The notes under the pieces are model-generated. The model did not search any database. It was given only the letters and a program-made list of their open reading frames with translations, and was not told where the DNA came from. A stretch of 28,290 nucleotides of DNA, taken from positions 1 to 28,290 of the forward strand of contig DDTJ01000014.1 in assembly GCA_002344525.1 (NCBI GenBank), given 5' to 3'. Of this stretch, positions 23,314 through 28,290 are shown in pieces; position 1 is the stretch's first letter; every line of letters begins with the position of its first letter. This stretch comes from Akkermansiaceae bacterium UBA2367. GTDB taxonomy: Bacteria > Verrucomicrobiota > Verrucomicrobiia > Verrucomicrobiales > DEV007. Both the position numbers and the translations under genes were made by a program.

Positions 23314-23373
23314 CGGAGATTCTGTAAGCGTTGGGTTTCCTTGCGTCTGCCCACAGAAAGTTGTATACGAGAC

Positions 23374-23401
23374 TTGATCGAGATTTTGGAACCGCTAAAA
23401 T
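23374..23401 (+). promoter_or_regulatory. Promoter for the GYF-PH-SHOCT gene
   Basis: TTGATC (23374-23379), a 16 nt spacer and TAAAAT (23396-23401), 125 nt upstream of the ATG at 23527. The palindrome GTATAC (23363-23368), just upstream, lies between the two divergent promoters and could be the XRE protein's site. Confidence 0.45.
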
Positions 23402-23526
23402 GTCGGGCATGGGCGGGGACGTGATCCCAAGGAGCCTCGCCCTTCGCCGATGATCCCCTCCCCTCCTTCCAAGTCCAGCACGAGCCAGCGCCCTCCTCAG
23501 CCTCCCAAGGAAATCCCCAGCAATCC

Positions 23527-23871
23527 ATGTCCTATCTAATCTTCCATAACGACGAGCAAAGCGGCCCCTTCGAGGCCGAGCAGATCAGGGATTTCGTCGA
23601 GTCGGGCGAATTGCCTGAAACGGTGTTCATATGGCAGGAAGGCATGGCTGATTGGACGCCCGCAAACTCGATCATCGCCTTTGCGCAAACGAGCCTCGCA
23701 GTCCCTTCTCTCCCCGCCTCGAGCATGGAGTTGCAACCCGTGATCGACTCCCATGCCGTTGAAGTCGTCGGAGCCGCCGGTCGGATCGAAAGGACTTTTG
23801 ACGATGCGTTCCGCAAGCTGGTTTCCGACGAACAGGACCCGGCGCTGTGCGGAAGATTCTCGCCAAGGTGA
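23527..23871 (+). CDS. GYF_2-domain protein (N-terminal part of a split gene)
   Basis: A 114-residue frame. SYLIFHNDEQSGPFEAEQIRDFVESGELPETVFIWQEGMADWTPA (2-46) is a GYF_2 domain, with the characteristic GPF and W-x2-G-M-x-D-W pattern; these bind proline-rich peptides or sit at the N-terminus of membrane-associated bacterial proteins. After about residue 90 (FRKLVSDEQDPAL) the frame runs into unrelated sequence and stops, while the next frame continues in register as RKILAKVNDLL. Inserting one G at about 23846 would join the two, giving DPALVRKILAKVNDLL. I regard this as the N-terminus of a GYF-PH-SHOCT protein with a single-base deletion or error. Confidence 0.8.
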   Translation: MSYLIFHNDEQSGPFEAEQIRDFVESGELPETVFIWQEGMADWTPANSIIAFAQTSLAVPSLPASSMELQPVIDSHAVEVVGAAGRIERTFDDAFRKLVSDEQDPALCGRFSPR

Positions 23872-24392
23872 ACGACCTCCTGATCAAAGGCGAAACCGTG
23901 GATTACGTCTGCGTCCAACGAAAGCCGGTCATTACGATCTCCCCCGATGCGATCATTCTCACGAACCGACGATTCATCGTGGCGAGGCCGAAGCTGACTG
24001 GCTTCACTTTCCAAGATATTCTCTGGAGACAGGTCCACGACGTTCACCTCAGCGAACAGATGCTCGGCGCGACGATCTCGTGCCTCCTCGTTGGCGGACA
24101 GAAGGTTTCTCTGGACAGCCTTCCGAAAAAACAAGCAAGGAGGGTCTATGCCTACGCTCAGGAAATCGAGGAGCGCATGATCGAAGAGCGGCGCGAACGC
24201 TCGCTGGAGGAGAAGCGGGCCGGAGCCGGAGGCGTCACGGTCCAGACTGCGTTTGCCGCGCCTTCGCAAGCGGCGGCTCCCCAAGAAGACCCGATCGCCC
24301 AGCTTACCAAGCTGAAACAGATGCTTGATGCCGGATTGATCGGACAGGCCGAATTCGACACGAAGAAGGCAGAGATTCTCCGAAGGATGTGA
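23847..24392 (+). CDS. PH-like / SHOCT-domain protein (C-terminal part of a split gene)
   Basis: A 181-residue frame beginning with GTG at 23847, overlapping the GYF frame by 25 nt. Residues 8-100 (IKGETVDYVCVQRKPVITISPDAIILTNRRFIV, then FQDILWRQVHDVHLSE) form a bacterial PH-like domain. The C-terminal 30 residues (PIAQLTKLKQMLDAGLIGQAEFDTKKAEIL) are a SHOCT domain, a short helical oligomerisation module. A charged helix lies between (EIEERMIEERRERSLEEKR). If translated separately it would depend on coupling to the upstream frame (AGGA about 10 nt before the GTG); otherwise it is the remainder of the broken gene. Function of such proteins is not known. Confidence 0.82.
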   Translation: MRKILAKVNDLLIKGETVDYVCVQRKPVITISPDAIILTNRRFIVARPKLTGFTFQDILWRQVHDVHLSEQMLGATISCLLVGGQKVSLDSLPKKQARRVYAYAQEIEERMIEERRERSLEEKRAGAGGVTVQTAFAAPSQAAAPQEDPIAQLTKLKQMLDAGLIGQAEFDTKKAEILRRM

Positions 24393-24437
24393 GGCGACGC
24401 ATGGCCCGCGCCGACATTTCCCTTCACCATCGGTGAC

Positions 24438-24878
24438 GTGATCGCAGACTGCAATAGGATCACCGCATCCCGGAATCTGCGCCTGAATTACAAGAAGCAT
24501 GGGACCGACGCCCAATCCGCGAGCTATTTCGTGAATGATCCAGAGCGCATCATCATCACCTTCATGGCCGAAGAAGGCGAACGCTTCCGCTCCTTCTTCT
24601 TTATCGGCAGTGGCGATGGCACGCTCCAATCTGGAGTGGACTCCCTTGCTTCTTGCGTCTGCCTCTTCCGCGCGTTAGAACCCAACCTCACCCAAGAAGA
24701 GGCGGCTTCCCTCCGGCTCCACCGCCAAGCCTCCTCCAAGGACCTCAAGCGTTGCGAGGAGAACCCCTCTCCGCCTCCAAGCAGGTCCTTGGGGGATCGG
24801 CTCGATCCCTCCATCGCTCCGGATACCTTCCGCCCGCCCCCCTCTTTCAAGCCCGCATTGATTCCCTCGCCGAAATAA
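24438..24878 (+). CDS. Hypothetical protein
   Basis: A 146-residue frame starting at GTG 24438, in register with and 45 nt after the stop of the PH-SHOCT gene. The first ~85 residues (DCNRITASRNLRLNYKKHGTD, SYFVNDPERIIITFMAEEGERF, FRSFFFIGSGDGTLQSGVDSL) have alternating hydrophobic strands and helices that look like a real fold, but I recognise no family. The last 50 residues are Pro/Ser/Arg-rich and look non-coding, so the gene may be truncated or frameshifted near 24720. The frame is also open upstream to the TGA at 24390 (...FTIGDVIADCN), so the true start may be slightly earlier and non-ATG. Confidence 0.5.
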   Translation: MIADCNRITASRNLRLNYKKHGTDAQSASYFVNDPERIIITFMAEEGERFRSFFFIGSGDGTLQSGVDSLASCVCLFRALEPNLTQEEAASLRLHRQASSKDLKRCEENPSPPPSRSLGDRLDPSIAPDTFRPPPSFKPALIPSPK

Positions 24879-24941
24879 GGCACACTGCACAGGGTCGGGC
24901 CGACGACTCGACCCTCTTTCCTTCCCCCACCCTCCATCGCC

Positions 24942-27347
24942 TTGGACCGCCTCTCCAAATCCCGAGTCCCGCTCCTCGCCTTCGCCGCCGGACTCGTGTG
25001 GACCGCCGCCGCCGCCTCGCACGCCGCCCCCATGCGAAAGGACAAGCTCCAAGCCATCGACCGCGAGATCGCCGCCTCGATCTCACGCGGCGACATCCCC
25101 GGCGCGGTCTTGCGGATCGAGTCGAAGGGCGAGGTCTACGAAAAGGCCTACGGCAAACGCCTCGTCTCGCCGGGTTCGGAGGCGATGACGGCGGACACGG
25201 TTTTCGACCTCGCCAGCCTGACGAAGGTGATGGCGACCACTCCGTCGATCCTGAAACTGCTCGGGGAAGGCAAGCTCTCCCTCGACGATCCCGTGGCGAA
25301 GTGGATCCCCGAATTCCTCTCCGGCGGCGTCCGGCCCGAGGCGGCGGAGCCAGTGCCGCTCCCGGAGGACCGCGCGGGCATCATCGTGCGCCAGCTCCTC
25401 TCCCATTGCAGCGGCCTGCCACCGGGCATCTTCCTGAGCGAAGGGGATTTCTGGGGTTACAGCGAGGGCGTACGCCGCGCCGCCACCGTCGGCCTGCTGG
25501 AGAAGCCGGGGACGCGCTTCCGCTACAGCGACGTGAATTTCATCCTCCTCGGCGAAATCGTGCGCCGCGTCTCGGGCGAGCGACTCGACACCTACGCGGC
25601 GAAGCATTTCTTCGCCCCGCTCGGCATGGACGACACCGGCTACCGGCCCGACCCCGCCCGGATGGAACGCATCGCCCCGACGACGATCCTTCCGGAATAC
25701 GGACTCCTCCGCGGGCAGGTCCACGATCCCACGGCACGGCGCATGGAGGGCGTCGCGGGCCACGCCGGGCTGTTCGGCACGGCGAAGGACGTCGCGGCCT
25801 ACGTGTGCTGCTTTCTGAACGAGGGAAAGCACGGGGACCAGACCCTGCTCGATCCGGGCTGGGTCAAGCAATCGACCACGAACCAGCTTCCCGCCTCGCT
25901 CGGCACGGGGCGCGGCCTCGGCTGGGATCTCTCCTCGTCCTTCGCCAGCCAGCGCGGCGAGAGATTCCCCCTCTCCGGCTACGGCCACACCGGTTGGACC
26001 GGTACGTCCATCTGGGTCGATCCCGCCTCGGAGACCTTCGTCATCCTCCTCACGAACCGCAACCATCCCAGCGAAGCCGGGCGGATCAAAGCCCTGCGCA
26101 TCCTCGTCGGCACCCTCGCGGCCGAGGCCGTCGGCTACACCAAGCCCGTCCCCGCGCCCGAGCCGCCCGCCGCCCCGCCCACGCCATCCCCCGCGCCCGC
26201 GGGCGGCGTACGCAACGGCATCGACGTGCTGGAGCGCGACGGCTTCGCCCTTCTCGCCGGATCGAAAATCGGCCTCATCACCAACCAGACTGGCATCAAC
26301 CGCGAGCGCCGCTCCACCATCGACCTGCTCGCCGAAGCGCCGGGAGTCGAATTGAAAGCCCTTTTCTCCCCCGAACACGGCATCCGCGGCCTCCTCGACC
26401 AGGACTCCATCGACGACAGCACCGACGCCGCCACGGGGCTGCCCGTCTACAGCCTCTACAAATCCGAAAAACGCAAACCCACACCCGAGCAACTGGAGGG
26501 TCTCGACGCCCTCGTCTTCGACATCCAGGACATCGGCTGCCGCTTCTACACCTACGTCTCGACCATGGGCCTCGCGATGGAGGCGGCGAAGGAGGCGGGA
26601 ATCCGCTTCGTCGTCCTCGACCGCGTCAACCCCGTCGGCGGGGTCGTCGTCGACGGACCGGTCCGCACCGGCGAGGGCAACGACTTCGTCGCCTTCCACG
26701 ACCTCCCCGTGCAGCACGGCATGACCGCCGGGGAGCTCGCGAGGATGTTCAACGCCGAACGCGGCGTCGGGGCCGATCTGGAAGTCGTCCCGGTCGAAGG
26801 CTGGGACCCCGCGACGCGCTTCGACGGGACCGGTTTGCCTTGGGTCAACCCCTCGCCCAATATGCGCAGCCCCGCCCAAGCCCTGCTCTATCCCGGCGTC
26901 GGGCTCATCGAGTTCACCAACGTCTCTGTGGGCCGGGGCACGCCCTCGCCTTTCGAGCACATCGGCGCCCCTTGGATCCACGACGGACGGCTCGCCCAGC
27001 GCCTCCGCGCGCAAAATCTCCCCGGCGTCGAAGTGCTGCCCGCCCGCTTCACCCCCGACGCCAGCGTCTACAAAGGCGAGGACTGTGCCGGGGTGCGTTT
27101 CTATCTCAGCGACCGCGAGCACTTCCGCCCCCTCGATCTCGGGATCGAGCTGATGCGGGCGCTGCACGCGCTGCACCCGAGGACCTTCACCCTTGAGGAG
27201 AAAGGCGATGTCCTCCTCCGCCACCGCCCGACCCTCCGGGCCATCCTCGCCGGGGCCGGACGCGACGAAATCCGCGCCCTGTGGCAGCCCGATCTGGAGC
27301 AGTTCTTGAAACGGCGCGAATCCTATCTACTCTATCCCAGACCCTGA
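24942..27347 (+). CDS. Fusion of an AmiE-like serine hydrolase and a NamZ (DUF1343) exo-beta-N-acetylmuramidase
   Basis: An 801-residue exported protein. Residues 1-30 are a signal peptide (LLAFAAGLVWTAAAASHAAP). Residues 35-395 are a class C beta-lactamase/esterase fold: S92-LTK (S-x2-K), Y195-SDVN (Y-x-N-like) and GHTGWTG near 350 (H/K-T-G). A proline-rich linker (about 399-422) leads to a DUF1343 domain (424-801): ITNQTG, FSPEHGIRG, FDIQDIGCRFYTY, DRVNPVGG, FVAFHDLPVQHGMTAGE, NPSPNMRSP. NamZ enzymes release MurNAc from the non-reducing end of peptidoglycan fragments. In Bacillus subtilis the namZ gene lies in an operon with amiE, whose product is a serine-hydrolase-fold MurNAc-L-Ala amidase. 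The fusion therefore predicts stripping of peptide and MurNAc in one periplasmic enzyme. The start is TTG, chosen because it precedes the signal. Confidence 0.88.
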   Translation: MDRLSKSRVPLLAFAAGLVWTAAAASHAAPMRKDKLQAIDREIAASISRGDIPGAVLRIESKGEVYEKAYGKRLVSPGSEAMTADTVFDLASLTKVMATTPSILKLLGEGKLSLDDPVAKWIPEFLSGGVRPEAAEPVPLPEDRAGIIVRQLLSHCSGLPPGIFLSEGDFWGYSEGVRRAATVGLLEKPGTRFRYSDVNFILLGEIVRRVSGERLDTYAAKHFFAPLGMDDTGYRPDPARMERIAPTTILPEYGLLRGQVHDPTARRMEGVAGHAGLFGTAKDVAAYVCCFLNEGKHGDQTLLDPGWVKQSTTNQLPASLGTGRGLGWDLSSSFASQRGERFPLSGYGHTGWTGTSIWVDPASETFVILLTNRNHPSEAGRIKALRILVGTLAAEAVGYTKPVPAPEPPAAPPTPSPAPAGGVRNGIDVLERDGFALLAGSKIGLITNQTGINRERRSTIDLLAEAPGVELKALFSPEHGIRGLLDQDSIDDSTDAATGLPVYSLYKSEKRKPTPEQLEGLDALVFDIQDIGCRFYTYVSTMGLAMEAAKEAGIRFVVLDRVNPVGGVVVDGPVRTGEGNDFVAFHDLPVQHGMTAGELARMFNAERGVGADLEVVPVEGWDPATRFDGTGLPWVNPSPNMRSPAQALLYPGVGLIEFTNVSVGRGTPSPFEHIGAPWIHDGRLAQRLRAQNLPGVEVLPARFTPDASVYKGEDCAGVRFYLSDREHFRPLDLGIELMRALHALHPRTFTLEEKGDVLLRHRPTLRAILAGAGRDEIRALWQPDLEQFLKRRESYLLYPRP

Positions 27348-27351
27348 CCCC

Positions 27352-28104
27352 ATGGGAAGACGATCGAGCAGCGATGGAAACGGCGGCGGCGACCCGTCGC
27401 GCTTTTCCGTGGAGAACTACGAGCGGCCCGTCCTCGAAACGCCCAACGGCTCGTCGCGCGTCCTCATGCACAGTTGCTGCGCCCCCTGCGCCGCCGAGGT
27501 CATGGACGCCCTCGCCGCCTCGAAGATCGAGACCACGATCTTCTTCTACAACCCCAACATCCATCCGCGCGACGAATACGAGATCCGCAAGCAGGAGAAC
27601 ATCCGCTACGCCGAGAAGCTCGGCATGGCCTTCGTCGACTGGGACTACAACGCCCGCGACTGGTTCGACCGCACCAAGGGCATGGAGCAGGAGCCCGAGC
27701 GCGGCATCCGCTGCACCGCCTGCTTCGACATGCGGTTCGAGGTGACGGCCGACTACGCGGCGGCGCACGGCTTCGACCTCATCTCCAGCACCCTCGGCAT
27801 CTCCCGCTGGAAGAACATGGACCAGATCAACGGCTGCGGCGAGCGAGCCGCCGCCCGCCATCCCGGCATGGCCTACTGGACCTTCAACTGGCGCAAGGAG
27901 GGCGGAGCCCAGCGCATGATCGAGATCTCGAAGCGCGAGGAGTTCTACCAGCAGGAATATTGCGGCTGCGTCTACAGCCTGCGCGACACCAACGCTTGGC
28001 GCGAGGAGCGGGGCCGCCCCAAGATCAAGCGGCTCGTGAAGTTCTACGGGCGCGACGCCGTGCTCGACGACGGCGGCGACAGCGGAAGCGGGGAGGCGGA
28101 TTGA
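27352..28104 (+). CDS. queH: Epoxyqueuosine reductase QueH
   Basis: It reduces epoxyqueuosine to queuosine in the wobble position of tRNA(Tyr, His, Asn, Asp), using an iron-sulfur cluster. The 250-residue protein has LMHSCCAPCAAEVM (38-51, the Cys-Cys...Cys motif), FFYNPNIHPRDEYEIRKQEN, RCTACFDMR (about 122-130), STLGISRWKNMDQIN and EYCGCVYSLRD (about 203-213), all in the order of the QueH (DUF208) family. It starts four bases after the fusion enzyme's stop, so the two are co-transcribed although functionally unrelated. The first ~17 residues are low-complexity and the real start may be internal. Confidence 0.93.
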   Translation: MGRRSSSDGNGGGDPSRFSVENYERPVLETPNGSSRVLMHSCCAPCAAEVMDALAASKIETTIFFYNPNIHPRDEYEIRKQENIRYAEKLGMAFVDWDYNARDWFDRTKGMEQEPERGIRCTACFDMRFEVTADYAAAHGFDLISSTLGISRWKNMDQINGCGERAAARHPGMAYWTFNWRKEGGAQRMIEISKREEFYQQEYCGCVYSLRDTNAWREERGRPKIKRLVKFYGRDAVLDDGGDSGSGEAD

Positions 28105-28110
28105 TCCGCC
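28095..28110 (+). terminator. Short hairpin at the queH stop
   Basis: GGCGGA-TTGA-TCCGCC, with the queH stop codon in the loop. There is no T run after it, so it is at best a weak terminator or an mRNA end stabiliser. Confidence 0.3.
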
Positions 28111-28235
28111 CCCGCATTTCCCCTTGAAAATCCGCCCGCAACGGGGACACTAACGACCCGCCGCATGGTTCCACCGGACCGGTCCCACGCGGCGTTCTCC
28201 GATTGCCCCCTTCGTCCCATCGGCGAAGCGATCAT

Positions 28236-28290
28236 GGAGGGATGGCTGAGTCCGGTTTAAGGCGCTCGACTCGAAATCGAGTGTAGGGAA
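28236..28290 (+). tRNA. tRNA-Ser(CGA), 5' part
   Basis: GGAGGGATGGCTGAGT is the typical tRNA-Ser opening (acceptor GGAGGGA, then D-arm). The anticodon arm CTCGA-CTCGAAA-TCGAG gives anticodon CGA. The sequence breaks off in the long variable arm at the window end, so the T-arm and 3' acceptor are not seen. Confidence 0.9.

Noticed and set aside
24653..27196. Long Arg/Pro-rich frame over the fusion enzyme, and a 713-residue frame on its other strand (25083-27224)
   Set aside because: Both are shadows of the amidase-NamZ frame, which has clear catalytic motifs.
28124..28151. TTGAAA...GACACT as a promoter for tRNA-Ser
   Set aside because: The -10 matches only three positions and the leader would be long, so it is too weak to list.

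Overview
The window looks like chromosomal DNA from a Gram-negative bacterium of the Verrucomicrobiota or a related PVC/Bacteroidota-like lineage. The evidence is lipid A genes (lpxA beside a fused lpxC-fabZ), few Shine-Dalgarno sequences, mostly GC-rich genes and a 78-residue zinc-ribbon protein of a type I associate with Verrucomicrobia. The phylum is an inference; the Gram-negative envelope is well supported.

Positions 1-8800 (nearly all minus strand) form a surface polysaccharide/LPS locus. In order of transcription, from high to low coordinate, it holds a GT4 glycosyltransferase of LPS-core mannosyltransferase type, a small SAM methyltransferase, a GT10 (fucosyltransferase-like) enzyme overlapping an FkbM methyltransferase by 4 nt, a GT-A glycosyltransferase, another methyltransferase, a wrecked CmcI-family (cephalosporin hydroxylase/sugar O-methyltransferase-like) gene, and a CDP-sugar set: rfbF, rfbG and the start of a C-methyltransferase with a frameshift near its beginning. 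Below about position 5370 the DNA is visibly more AT-rich and gene decay is concentrated there, as expected for a variable, transferred O-antigen block.

Positions 8900-13520 hold a Tat-type FAD oxidoreductase, an Fpg/Nei-family DNA glycosylase, lpxA and lpxC-fabZ. Positions 13738-17133 hold ruvC overlapping a DUF2868 membrane protein gene, followed by a DUF3482 GTPase gene; the last two look like a functional pair. A VapBC toxin-antitoxin unit with a palindromic operator follows, then a SurA/PpiC-type foldase and mfd, transcribed from mfd downward.

From 22400 the plus strand carries the zinc-ribbon protein, tRNA-Tyr(GUA), a minus-strand XRE regulator, a GYF-PH-SHOCT protein split by an apparent single-base deletion, a hypothetical protein, an 801-residue fusion of a serine hydrolase (AmiE/beta-lactamase-like) to a NamZ (DUF1343) exo-muramidase, queH, and a tRNA-Ser(CGA) cut by the window end. 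Several intergenic gaps contain palindromic repeat elements, including two related ~91 bp inverted repeats and a perfect 18 bp nested inverted repeat.

The most interesting items are the predicted peptidoglycan-recycling fusion enzyme, the DUF2868/DUF3482 pair coupled to ruvC, the split GYF-PH-SHOCT gene, and the CDP-sugar cluster with decayed modifying enzymes.
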